A DNA stretch of 49,158 nucleotides. Origin: Bremia lactucae (taxonomy: Eukaryota; Oomycota; Peronosporomycetes; Peronosporales; Peronosporaceae). The stretch lies in the NCBI RefSeq assembly GCF_004359215.1, contig NC_090612.1, forward strand, positions 1 through 49,158, read 5' to 3'. The translations under genes and the position numbers were made by a program. Shown here in pieces: positions 1 through 9,960 of the stretch (the first letter of the stretch is position 1; each line of letters starts with the position of its first letter). A model generated the notes under the pieces. It ran no database searches. It was not told the origin of the DNA and was given only the letters and a program-made list of their open reading frames with translations.

Positions 1-195
1 GCTCACTAGCCTACCTTTTATAATGATAATAATTTTTAATCAGTTTTAATGGACCTGGAACAATACAATGCTAGCACCTTGCTTAAATTACATTTAATTC
101 ATCAACTAAAATTATTGTGCTGATGCATATAGTTTCCCTTTCAAAATTAAATGAGAAATTATTTAAACAACTTACATTGAAAGCTTCCGTTCTAT
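1..195. other. 3' flank of the phosphatase gene
   Basis: AT-rich; no feature seen. Confidence 0.5.
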
Positions 196-2943
196 TCATT
201 TTGGTCGTCTCATATCAGTATTTGCTCCACTTGAATCCTTCTTCCACCGCATCATTGCGCTTCTAGCAAAAAATAAAAAATCCTGCTCAGTAATTAGTTT
301 GTCGGCGTTGCAGTCCATGACCTCCAGTAAAAGACTTAGTTCGTCTTCAGTCGCGTATGCGTCTGCTTTCCACATACACAACATACAGAACACAATTTGA
401 GCATCAATTGCACATTCAGACGAAGAGCAAGCAAACGCACCGCTATCTTGCTCAGCGAGAAGAACAACAAAGCTTTCTTCCATTAGTAAACCACTACCAT
501 CAAGATCTAAGATTGAAAAGTATAGCTTCAGAGCTTGCCATTGAGCCTTCGTAAATACATTGACACCGTCCGACTCGACTTGATTATTACTGTGTTTTGT
601 GGTAATTTGATTTAATCCCCGCTCGAGTGACGGCATTGTTAACCAATCTGTCATACTTTTTCGACGAACAGGGCCGGTGGCAACAGTGGCTACTTCGTGG
701 TTTCGACTGTCCGCGAGAGCCTCACCGTTTGAATTTGAGCGCTTAAAGGGAGCTTTAATCCACGATACCCTTGACCCTAAGCAGTCAAGGGCAGATGCTT
801 CTCTTTGATTTGTACTGTCGCTTGCAAAGTACCGGTCGCAAATCCGTGCGAATCCGCTTACGAGACGACTTGTATTCCACTTGTGTCTATTTCCTATCAC
901 TTTTTTCTCTCCGTTCACGCAAATTTCTTTTGGACACTTTTTGGCTTTATTTGCTGGAGCTACGGAGCACTCCGTCTTGCAAACGAGTTTTCCAGCTTGC
1001 AATGAATCGCCAGAGGCTTTATCGATTTCTGATGTGTGACACACGTCATTTATTATCGACCTGAACTCAATACTCCGATCAATAGAGTGAGGCGCTACAG
1101 ATATCTTCGAATTTTCCACCTTATCCTCATTTTCTATGCTTGTTGCTGGCGAATATAGGGGGGAAATTGCCGACTGCTTGGAATTTAATTCATTCCCACA
1201 CGACGAATTGCTGGCTGTTCGCTCTAAAGAGAGTCGCATCTGCCGGCAAAGATTCACCAAGTCGTAAAACTCAATTGGCAAAAACGGCAAATTGTTGACT
1301 AGGAAATCTTTGACCGCCTTCTCCTCACTAGGATGATTATACTTGTTCTCGGCGTAATGACTTCGCTTGTGCTGCTGATACTGCAATAGGCGGCCATTTT
1401 GTTTTTCCCACGGAATTTTTAACGTTGCGCCAACGTTGTGGTTTGTATTGCAATACTCTGGTGCCGAAAAAACTGTCACGACAGCAGGCAAGACCAGATT
1501 TTCATCAGCCTCCACTTCGGACCGATCCAAATTTTGACGAAAGTGCTCTTTATAGCCGTCCTCTTCAAGTTCGTGAGCTCGGATGATAGCCAAGAGATTG
1601 TTGCGCTTCAAGAACTCGCGACATGCGGATTCATTAAAAGTGAATGAGCAGCCACGCGTTCTATTAGGCACCCATTCTAGTTCTTGTGTTTCACCTTTTG
1701 CAGGATCTGACCATAACAAGTCACACAAAGCTCCATTTGGTGCAGGCTCCATAAAGCGATTCACTTGGCCATTTATATCCTCCACATACTGAATGTCTGG
1801 CGAGAGTCCACCATGCACCACCAAAAATGAACCGTGAACTGTATCAAGCCGCGCCGCTAGTGGCATACTCTCAAAACACGTGATCATTCGATTATATAAC
1901 ACAGGTCCATATTTCTTAAGGCATTCTGCACGAAAGCCGTAAAAAGTGCTTAAGCTTCTACACTCATGATTTCCACGCAGCAAATGTACACACTCTGGAA
2001 AAGCTACTTTAAATAGCAAAAGTAAGAGAATAATCTCACAGGAAGCTATTCCGCGGTCTACGTAATCTCCAAGAAATAAGAACGGATTGTCGGCAGCCGG
2101 GAAGCCATGCACACGAAAAAGACCCAGTAAATCTTGAAATTGGCCGTGGAGATCGCCTACAAGCGTATACGGCGCACGAAGTGAGATAACGTTTTGCTCG
2201 AGTGACATCAAAGTCGTGGCTCGCCTCACGATTTCTATCGCACTCGATACCGAAATAGTATCTCCTGCCCGAAAGATTGCAATTAATTTTTCCGGATTCA
2301 GTCCGTGCAGATCGGCACTTGTGTGCTCTTCATCAGCATTATTGTCAATATTCAATTCACTTTGAAGTGCTTCAGTTACACCTGAAGTGGCCGTTATGAC
2401 CGGCACAGTGGCAAAATACTGTACTGAATCGAGCCGGATATCAAGTTGACTAAAACAACGGTCCAACAGCGTCGTGTCGGTGGACACTCGACGTTTATGC
2501 AAGCCTTGGACGCTTGCCATATGCATAGGATCCGCCTCTGACTTAGCGTTCAGATTTGTGCCCCCTCCATGACGCGCGAAACGTAGTACTTGAATTTCGT
2601 GTTTTTTTGTGTAAGACTTGGCCATAGCCGCACCTGCGTGGGCATTTATGAATAATGTTAGCGGCGAAGGCCCCGATATATTCCGATCGTCATGAGGTCG
2701 AATTTGGCTTGAACTTTTATCATCCAGCGCCAGATTAAGAATAGAATTATACTTGCACAGCTGTAAGCAACTATGATACGCCATGGGTGGTTGCGGTGTC
2801 TTATCCGTAAACGAGCCGACGTCGGGTGCCACCATGGATTCCAGAGATTGGAAAGTCAGCATTGCTGGCGCTGACTTGGGCGGGCTACGCACGCAAGCAT
2901 TGGCAGGCATGACAGCCAAGAACGCGTCAAGCTTGCTAGCCAT
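196..2943 (-). CDS. PPP-family Ser/Thr protein phosphatase with C-terminal EF-hands
   Basis: Single-exon 915-aa protein. The catalytic core carries the metallophosphoesterase motifs in order: GDLHGQ (about residue 263), GDYVDRG (about 292), LRGNHE, VVHGGLS and SAPEYC, so both metals and the phosphate can be bound. It should dephosphorylate phospho-Ser/Thr proteins. After a ~250-residue low-complexity linker the C-terminus (about 800-890) has two recognisable EF-hand loops, DLDGSGLLMEES and DCNADKLITEQD. The first has Ser at position 12, so its calcium affinity may be low. The arrangement resembles PPEF/RdgC phosphatases (phosphatase followed by EF-hands), which suggests calcium control. The ~250-residue N-terminal extension is not recognised. 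The start is the first in-frame ATG of the open frame; an internal Met could also serve. Upstream lie retroelement fragments, so the promoter region is short. PPP identity is confident; the PPEF subfamily is inferred. Confidence 0.9.
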   Translation of the reverse strand: MASKLDAFLAVMPANACVRSPPKSAPAMLTFQSLESMVAPDVGSFTDKTPQPPMAYHSCLQLCKYNSILNLALDDKSSSQIRPHDDRNISGPSPLTLFINAHAGAAMAKSYTKKHEIQVLRFARHGGGTNLNAKSEADPMHMASVQGLHKRRVSTDTTLLDRCFSQLDIRLDSVQYFATVPVITATSGVTEALQSELNIDNNADEEHTSADLHGLNPEKLIAIFRAGDTISVSSAIEIVRRATTLMSLEQNVISLRAPYTLVGDLHGQFQDLLGLFRVHGFPAADNPFLFLGDYVDRGIASCEIILLLLLFKVAFPECVHLLRGNHECRSLSTFYGFRAECLKKYGPVLYNRMITCFESMPLAARLDTVHGSFLVVHGGLSPDIQYVEDINGQVNRFMEPAPNGALCDLLWSDPAKGETQELEWVPNRTRGCSFTFNESACREFLKRNNLLAIIRAHELEEDGYKEHFRQNLDRSEVEADENLVLPAVVTVFSAPEYCNTNHNVGATLKIPWEKQNGRLLQYQQHKRSHYAENKYNHPSEEKAVKDFLVNNLPFLPIEFYDLVNLCRQMRLSLERTASNSSCGNELNSKQSAISPLYSPATSIENEDKVENSKISVAPHSIDRSIEFRSIINDVCHTSEIDKASGDSLQAGKLVCKTECSVAPANKAKKCPKEICVNGEKKVIGNRHKWNTSRLVSGFARICDRYFASDSTNQREASALDCLGSRVSWIKAPFKRSNSNGEALADSRNHEVATVATGPVRRKSMTDWLTMPSLERGLNQITTKHSNNQVESDGVNVFTKAQWQALKLYFSILDLDGSGLLMEESFVVLLAEQDSGAFACSSSECAIDAQIVFCMLCMWKADAYATEDELSLLLEVMDCNADKLITEQDFLFFARSAMMRWKKDSSGANTDMRRPK

Positions 2944-3184
2944 CGGGTCACGACAAGAAATAGGCTTATGAAGTCAAACAGTTCAACTCGTAACTGTAAG
3001 CGTTTCCTCTAACTCCTCAATGTAGCTAACCGAAAGCAATGGTTTTATTCATGAGAGGATTACGCTTTACCACACGACATAAGTACACCATAAAACAACT
3101 GACAATTATCTCGTTATTTTTTATCACTGATCAAAAAGAATTAAGTACAAGAAAGCGATTCTGAATCGGGCTTAAGTTGCCTAA
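2944..3184. other. Upstream region of the phosphatase; end of a retroelement
   Basis: No ORF. The left part should hold the promoter of the minus-strand phosphatase. The last ~20 bases (around 3167-3184) match the sequence found just before the LTR at 23626 and outside the LTR at 7741, so they are the internal 3' end of a Gypsy element. Confidence 0.4.
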
Positions 3185-3750
3185 TGTTACACAGTCTCCG
3201 TTAAGTAAGCTTGGTGAACTTAAGTTGATAGTCAATTACTTAAATAAAGTAATAAGTACCTGTAATGGGGCACACATCGGTTGGAGAACCGTTGTTGTGG
3301 TACAATTACTTGCTGGGCAAAAATACCCTTTAATCTAATTTTAATATAGTTAGTTACTTAAACCCCATTTATTATGGGTAACAAATGTGGTCGCCGCCAG
3401 ATATAAGTCTGGCGGCCGAAATCTATTTTAAATTAGCTAGGGTAAGGTTTTTAGAATTAAATAATTAGATAAACTGCAGTTCCCCTTTTGATCTTGAAGC
3501 GTAAAGTGCCTTTCTAAGGCTTGCGCATTGATCTGTGAGAGATAGAAGCCTTTCCACCAAGGTATATCCTCTTACGCACTAGTTGCCACTTGGTTCTACG
3601 GACCCCTGAATCCCTTGAGCTAGGATTTCTTAAGCTTTAATAGCTTGTACGACTCCCTAAGTTGTTAAACCCATTAGTTCAATAGAACTAGGTGACTCTC
3701 TGAGTCTGAAAGTCTTCCTCTGACTTTAGGAGCGAGGTAGCTCCGCTACA
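3185..3750 (+). mobile_element. Gypsy LTR (family A-like), plus orientation
   Basis: Begins TGTTACACAGTCTCCGTTAAG, the same start as the LTRs at 23626 (plus) and 7741 (minus), and ends with CGCTACA, giving TG...CA termini over 566 bp. The interior diverges from the other family-A LTRs after about 85 bases, so this is a subfamily or a decayed copy, and the right end is an inference. It abuts the rDNA fragment directly. Confidence 0.5.
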
Positions 3751-3871
3751 CCTGGTCGTCGTACCTACCGATTGAATGACTCGATGAAAAATTGGGATCG
3801 TGAGTCTGTTTGCTTCGTTGCAAGTGGATTGATGGGAACATTTTTTTAAACCTCGCCATTTAGAGGAAGGT

Positions 3872-3918
<47 letters not shown>

Positions 3919-4325
3919 CCACACCTAAAAAAACTTCCACGTGAACTGTATCAAAACATAGTTGGGGACAAATCATGCGGCGACTGCAGACTTTATTGTT
4001 AGCGGTTACTGCTAAATGCGTCCTATCATGGCGATCGTTTCGACCTCGGTTGGAATTAGTAGCTACATTTTTACACCTTTACTTATTACTGATTATACTG
4101 TGGGGACGAAAGTCCCTGCTTTTACTAGATAGCAACTTTCAGCAGTGGATGTCTAGGCTCACACATCGATAAATAACGCTGCGAACTGCGATACGTAATG
4201 CGAATTGCAGGATTCAGTGAGTCATCGAAATTTTGAGCGCATATTGCACTTCCGGGTTAGTCCTGGAAGTATGCCTGTATCAATGTCCGTACAATAAACT
4301 TGGCTTTCTTCCTTCCGTTTAGTCG
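3751..4325 (+). pseudogene. Truncated rDNA unit: 18S 3' end, ITS1, 5.8S, start of ITS2
   Basis: 3751-3918 matches the 3' end of oomycete 18S rRNA: the universal AAGTCGTAACAAGG run, the AGGTGAACCTGCGGAAGG run and the terminal GGATCATTA at 3910-3918. 3919-4133 is ITS1, with the Peronosporales phrases CCACGTGAACTGTATC and GTGGGGACGAAAGTC. About 4134-4289 is 5.8S (TCAGCAGTGGATGTCTAGGC, then GCGAACTGCGATACGTAATG). 4290-4325 begins ITS2 and then stops where Gypsy sequence starts. The 5.8S carries substitutions against the conserved sequence as I know it (CACACATCGATAAATAACGC instead of the GCACATCGATGAAGAACGC type). It is flanked on both sides by retroelement sequence, so it is a dispersed, non-functional rDNA fragment. 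Confidence 0.88.
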
Positions 4326-4533
4326 TGCAAGAACCAGCGTGCGAGACGCATGAGGTTTGCATCGACCACTGAGGGGTCGGGAAATGCGGGAATGCAGTAG
4401 GGGGGGGGCCCTACTAACGCGGACTCTGAAGCTACCACCAAGTTCAGAGTTATCGAACAAATGGGTAGCATAGTCTCTGAGGTCTCGAAATTTCGGACCT
4501 CAACCCTGCTGGTCTATAGCGCTCGAGTACTCG
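4326..4533 (+). mobile_element. Gypsy gag-to-protease fragment, inverted relative to its neighbour
   Basis: This plus-strand stretch is a diverged copy of the reverse complement of about 5950-6170, the end of gag and the start of the protease region of the minus-strand element. Shared blocks include CATCGACCACTGAGGGGTCG, GCGGACTCTGAAGCTACC and CTGCTGGTCTATAGCGCTC. It therefore reads gag-to-protease on the plus strand and meets the minus-strand RT head to head at about 4533. No intact frame. Confidence 0.75.
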
Positions 4534-5135
4534 GCTACATCGGACTCTCTCATGAGTACTTGATAGTAGCCATCCTTTAAATCCAACGCGGAAAAGATAG
4601 TTGACTTTCCCATGGAGCTCAACACTTTCCGCAGGATTGGCGTTTGAGCCGGTCTGGTCGCCGTGTTCAGCTTATAGTAAGCAGGAACCACGCGCCATCC
4701 ACCTGCGGCTCTTAGCACACAAAAATTCGGGCTGCAGTGAGGCGATTTGCTCTCACGCACATGTCCCGCCTTGACTTGCTTGGCAAAGAAATCATCGATA
4801 TAATCGACTTGTTCTTTCGGCAACGGCCATTGCACGGTCGCACAATACTTTGTGCCTGGTTCGAGGTCTATTTCGTGCCCGATGCCCCAATCTGCTGGTA
4901 GGCGGCTCGGCGCTTCTTCTGGGAACACATCGCGATGTTTCCACAGAACCTCAAAGAACGGACTGTCTCTCAAGGCATCCCAGCCTTGAGCAGCGAACCG
5001 TTTCTTTTTGTCCGTTTCTAGGATGCTCTCGTCCATTGTGGACGACGAGCAGCAGTCCACCAAGTTCTCTTCTGGCACTTGTGTGACTATTTCGTGTATC
5101 TTTCCTCCTTTAACTTGGCAAGGAACAGATCCCAC
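4534..5135 (-). pseudogene. Gypsy (A1 copy) reverse transcriptase, truncated
   Basis: Minus-strand RT N-terminal half. It has the Gypsy RT lead-in ADWGIGHEIDLEPGTKY, QWPLPKEQ and the first catalytic Asp motif FSALDLKDGYYQV, followed by LMRESDVAE. After that the frame runs into the inverted fragment at 4533, so the second catalytic motif (YFDD), RNase H and integrase are missing. It is closely related to the fuller copy at 18480-19300. RT is recognised with high confidence; the protein is dead. Confidence 0.85.
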
Positions 5136-5965
5136 GACATCTCCGGGATATTTACTATTGCCTTGGCAGATTTAAAGACTTGCCGGAGCACCTCAACTGA
5201 GGCTGCTTCCGCAATTTCGTCTTTGACGACCTCGAACACCTCGTTCGAAGGCCCGTCCTCTTTAATAGGAACTGATTCAAAGGTCACTCATTTTGACGTG
5301 CCTTTAATCGTCCTAATATGTCGGGTACTCGTTCTTCGACTCACCACGAACTTTGCCTGGGAGGCGGGTGCCGTTGCTCTCCTGGCTAACCCACCCCTTT
5401 CAATCGCACCAGGCTCTACGCACTGTGCTGGTTCATGCGATGATTCACTTCCTGTCATCTCGCCGTCTACTGCCACAGGCTCTCGGCTCTGTGCATGACT
5501 ACTTTCATTGCCTTTTTCACTACCCCAGTCTCCACGAGCTGAGAAGGAATTGGTGACATTTGACATCCCGTCAACGCACTCTTAACTGTGTTCGACACGA
5601 CATCAGTTGTATACGCCTCTCACAGGAGCACATCCTTTTCCGGTGTCCTGCGTAGAGCTTGCAACTGTGCGTGTACACCAGTCTATCCATGGTCGGTAGT
5701 TGGCAACCATGGCATGCCTACCACTGTGAACTTCTCTTTACAAGAGAAGTCACTATAGCTGAAGGCGAATTCTACGTGAACTCCCTCAGACTTAAAGAGC
5801 GCTACGTTCGCTAAACGAACGGTTGCCTCTTCTTGCTTGCCATCCTGGCAAAGCGATTCAACATCGCCAATCTCTTTCTTAGAGCCGCGAGTTTTACAAA
5901 AGTTTGTGCTGCACCCGAATCCACGAGAAGGGTTATCACATCGTCATCCCATCGTACTTGAGCGC
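5087..5965 (-). pseudogene. Gypsy (A1) aspartic protease and protease-RT linker
   Basis: At 5882-5965 the minus strand encodes DDDVITLLVDSGAAQTFVKL, the retropepsin active-site region (DSGA). It is followed by about 750 bases of linker in broken frames (5288-5566, then 5087-5287, ending MSWDLFLAKLKEERYTK) that continues into RT. The same linker occurs at 19430-20300. Stops and frame changes show a dead copy. Confidence 0.75.
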
Positions 5966-6084
5966 TATAAACCAGCAGGATTAGGTCTGAAAATTCGAGA
6001 CATCAGGGACTATGCAACTCATTTGTTCGATAGCTCCCAACTTAGGGGTAGCTTCAGAGTCCGCGTCAATAGGGCATCCTGCCA

Positions 6085-7166
6085 CTACTGCGCTCCTGCA
6101 TTTCCCGACCCCTCTGTGGTCGATGCAGAACTCATGCGTCTTGCACACTGGTTTTTGCCATCGCCCTTTAGGAAGGGAGTCCTCTTGCTGGGCATCTTTG
6201 CCCCAGCAGAAACCCTGGCATAGCAGCGATCCATCATATGGCCGCGCTTGCCGCATTTATAGATGACAAAGTCTGCATTGCCTAACTCCATGGGAGTGGC
6301 ATCTGACCCCTCGGTCGACGGCTTATACCAAGCATCACTGACGCACTGTTGTAGGAATGCTCGTCAACTAAGGCAATTTAGTTTGCCTCTTCTATCGTCG
6401 ACGGATCCTTAATGAAAAGGGCCTGTCGCGATGGGCCATGCCGTAGTCCGTTCATAAACGTGGGCACCTTAATGTTAGTATTGGACCTACAGTAATGGAC
6501 GCCGATAGCGAGTGCACCCCCTGCACATACTCTTGCAGAGATCGCTCGCCTGTCGTGCTCCAAAGAAGCGCGCCTGAAGCAACACTTCGTTGTTCGGCGG
6601 CTGGTACATGGCGGGAATCTTTGTCTTAAAGATCGCCCATGTAGGAAACGCCTTAACGTCCGCCATAAGCGCCGAGTAAGCCCACACTAAGACCTTACCG
6701 CACAGGTGCGACATGGCGTACGACACCATCCAGCTGTGCATTCTTGATGAGCTGCGCCACACCGCATTGCTCCACGGCTAACAGCCAGTCGACAATAGCG
6801 TGCGCTGCAGTTCCATAGAACTTGGGCGGGTTATCCCAATGGGCCTCAGCTGATGCGGCCGGGCAGAGAGCATCTCAACAGTCCTGTTGAGAGCCTCGCT
6901 CCGAGCCTGCTCATACCTCTGCTCATCCTGATCTGAGTGACGGACTTCGCCGCAGCATGGCTCTGTATCTCGGACGCGGCTGTCCGCTGTCCGAGCACGA
7001 ATGCCTCAAACTGCTCCAACTGATTAACATGTTGCTCAGGAGGACTGCTCAAGAGCCTGGCCAGGGATTGTTCACCAAGTCCCTGCGCCAAGTGCTCTGC
7101 CATCTCCCGATGATATTTGCAGAGGTGTAGGAAATGAGCCCAATCGATATTGAGGCTCATCCTCAC
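6085..7166 (-). pseudogene. Gypsy (A1) gag, broken
   Basis: Three frames on the minus strand together make a gag. 6846-7166 begins MRMSLNIDWAHFLHLCKYHR just inside the LTR. 6378-6762 carries the capsid-like part (MYQPPNNEVLLQARFFGAR, then NIKVPTFMNGLRHG). 6085-6291 carries a damaged CCHC zinc knuckle (CGKRGHMMDRC, first Cys lost). The gag start is shared with the fragment at 8420-8712. At least two frameshifts separate the parts. Confidence 0.75.
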
Positions 7167-7216
7167 TCACACGATCACAGATGCGGGTCGTAGGAAGGAT
7201 TTCAAGTGCTACCAAG

Positions 7217-7741
7217 TGTAGGCGGGCACGTCGTAATACGGCCACGCTCTACTTAAGCACATATGCTATCACAGCGAAGAAGCGGTTTGATTGTCTTCTC
7301 TCACGTGCAGTGAGGTAGTTGATGGGCGCCCAAGCGACCTCACCCAACGAACTATCAGCCTTTGCTTAAGTGACGTCACGGGAGCGGTAATTCGTCTCCA
7401 CGTGCGCACTTGTAACAAGGAAGCAGTTTCAGACTGATTTATATTTTTTAATCATAAATATAAAACCTATTTTTAACCAATTATAAATGCCATCTCTGTA
7501 GAGAATCACTATGTATTGCGAGCGTATTATTCTAAATACCTCGTATCTTGGACGACGCTAGCCGAGATTACGGATGACGCGAGGCGTCATCCCTTCCAAT
7601 GTGATTGCGCCTATGTGAATCACATACACAAGGGTGGGTCAAAATGTGAACCACACCCAAGTGGTGGGCCTAATTACTTCACTTAAGTAATTGGCCATCG
7701 CCTTTAGTACACAAAGTGTACTTAACGGGGATTGTGTAACA
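7217..7741 (-). mobile_element. Gypsy family A LTR, minus orientation
   Basis: Reading minus, it starts TGTTACACAATCCCCGTTAAG (outer end at 7741) and ends CGCCTACA at 7217: 525 bp with TG...CA ends. Two bases further in is TGGTAGCA, complementary to the TGCTACCA 3' end typical of initiator-Met tRNA, so a likely primer-binding site. It acts as 5' LTR for the gag that follows. Outside it, 7742 onward is the internal 3' end of another copy of the family, so this LTR is shared. Confidence 0.8.
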
Positions 7742-8420
7742 TAGGGCAACTTTAGCTCGTTGCACCTTTTTACCTTCACTGTTATCAGTGAAGTCGAGGC
7801 GGTGCAAACATGCTTGTCATTTGCTATTTCAGCGAATCCCATGAGGGAAAGCGTCGTTGATGGACGTGCTGCACGATAGTGCCCACCCCATGGCTCTACC
7901 TCCAAATTTGGAAATGGCCATAGCCACGTTTTGCCGTTCTGTTAAGAACAAGGCGGAATCAATGGACATTTCCATCCGCTTAATTCAAAAAGGGAGACTT
8001 TTCCCTCTTTTCCCTCAAATATATTCACATTGTACAGCTAGAGGGCGAGCCCTCAGCTCTGAGTCAGGTACAGATATGTACCGAATTGGCATAAATGCCG
8101 CTAAGTGGTCCTGTACCTGACCGATCAGGGAGGCTTCGTATCGCATGAAGGCTTGCATGAAGGACCTCAGGTCCGGCGGTGTGTACAAAGGGCAGAAACG
8201 TAATCAATGCAAGCTGATGGCTTGCATTTATTAGGAATTCCTCGTTCAAGAGCATGTATGTTATTGTTTCAGACGTGACAACCAATTATATTTCAGGGGT
8301 AACAACTTTTTGTCAATAGAAATGACGCCATAATTTGATTGGTCAGATTCTACCTGGCTGAGTTAAATATGAAACTTAGGTGGGTCCAAATAGAAAGTAA
8401 TTTGATTGGTCAGTTTCCAC
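7742..8420 (-). mobile_element. 3' internal region of a Gypsy family A copy
   Basis: Immediately outside the LTR the minus strand reads GAGCTAAAGTTGCCCTA, matching the pre-LTR sequence at 23604-23625. This is therefore the 3' end of an element, not host DNA. No conserved pol domain is left. The plus strand holds two copies of GATTGGTCAG (8337-8346 and 8404-8413). The junction with the gag fragment lies near 8420. Confidence 0.55.
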
Positions 8421-8712
8421 GTGGAGAGCATCTCAACAGTCCTAATAAGAGCCTCGCTCCGAGCCTGCTTATTCCTCATCTCATCCTGAGTCTGAGTGAC
8501 GGACTCCGCCGCGGCATGGCTCTGTGCCTCAGACGCGGCCCTTTGCTGCCCGAGCACGAATGCCTCAAACTACACCAACTGACCAACAAGTTCCGCAGGA
8601 GGACTGCCCAAGAGCCTGGCCAGTGCTAACTCGCCAAATCCCTGCACATTGTGCTCTGCCACCTCCCGATGATATTTGCAGAGGTGTGGGAAATGAGCCC
8701 AATCAATGTTGA
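8420..8712 (-). pseudogene. Gypsy family A gag N-terminal fragment
   Basis: Minus-strand sequence parallel to the start of gag at 6900-7166 (LNIDWAHFPHLCKYHREVAE, then SHAAAESVTQTQDEMR), in the same position just inside an LTR. It stops at about 8420, where it is fused to 3' internal sequence. This is an internally deleted element. Confidence 0.75.
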
Positions 8713-8775
8713 GGCTCATCCTCACGTACACACGCCGAGATGCGGGTCGTGGGAAGGATTTTAAGTGCTACAAAG

Positions 8776-9193
8776 TGTAGGCGGGCACGTCGTAATGCAG
8801 CCACGCCTTACTTAGGCACACAACCTAGCACCGCGAGGAAGCAATTAAACTGTATTCTCTTGCGTGCAGTAAGGTAGTTGTGGTGGGCGCCTTTGCGACC
8901 ACACCCAACGCACTAAGCACTCTAGTAAAGTGTTGTCACGGGAGCGGTAATCCGACTCCTCGTGCGCACTTACTAAGTAGAAAGAAGTTTTCAGACTGAT
9001 TTATATTTAATCGCATTAAATTTAAATACCTATCTTTACCAATCATAAAATGTCATCTCTGAAGATAACACTAATATGAATTGGGAGCGTATCTTTCTTG
9101 ATCCCTCGCGTAACGGATGACGCTAGGCGTCATCCCTCCCCATGTGGATAGACCTATGTCATACAAGGGTTGGTCACAAATGTGAACAACACC
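8776..9193 (-). mobile_element. Gypsy family A LTR, minus orientation, outer end truncated
   Basis: Similar to 7217-7741 along most of its length, with the same CGCCTACA inner end at 8776. The outer TGTTACAC start is missing: at about 9193 the sequence changes to integrase of another Gypsy lineage. Confidence 0.75.
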
Positions 9194-9960
9194 CGGAACA
9201 CGGCTGAGTATGTCAACTTTCAATCATCCAGAGACAGATGGTCAGACAGAACGCGTAAATCGCGTCCTTAAGAGATACTTTGAAGTTCCGTCCAATACTA
9301 TCTGAATTAGAGCGAGTTTTTACCGATGGTCGAATTTGCCATCAACAATTCGGTGCATGCGTCTACAACGCATGCACCGTTCTTCGCGAATTGCTTACGC
9401 CATCCACGCATACATACTTAATTAGAGGGATCCTCTAGTTTAAGGGAGGTGGACTCGCACGAGCAAAACCATTTATGGCTCATGCTCATCACGCGTCGAA
9501 GTTATCAACGACGCGAGTGATGTCGATATCGAATCAATCGACATCGAAGATGAGAAAGATCATGGCAGTGCGCACAAAGCGCACTGGAAAAGACAAAACA
9601 CATGAGTCAGCAGAGGAATTTCTGCTGGCTCGAGAAGCAGTAATCCGTTTCGTACAGGATTCCATTGCTAACGCACTGAGCCGTCAGAAACGGAACGCAG
9701 ACAAATATGGAAGAGCAAATGTTCTTTCATTTAAAATAAATGACCTAATACTACTCTCTACGCTAATCTTACCTAAGCCCTAAGCGTGTAGTCCCTAATG
9801 TGGGTAGCAGTAAACTACTACCCAAGTTCATTGGGCCATTCCGTGTACTGCATCGCAGAGCCAATGCGTACACAATAGAATTGCCACGTAAGATGCGAAC
9901 GCATCCTACGTTTTAAGTTGGTCGGCTCCGCCCGTACCATCAATACGCGGTATCTTCCGA
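9194..9960 (+). pseudogene. Gypsy (family B) integrase C-terminal part
   Basis: The plus strand resumes in the middle of integrase, at a decayed version of the [19 protein letters not shown] block (reading MSTFNHPETDGQTERVNRVL). It continues through a degenerate core to KFIGPFRVLHRRANAYTIEL and VGRLRP, the usual end of a Gypsy integrase. Several stops and frameshifts are present, and its 5' half is missing. Confidence 0.75.

Noticed and set aside
3975..4172. 65-aa ORF
   Set aside because: Lies within ITS1 and 5.8S.
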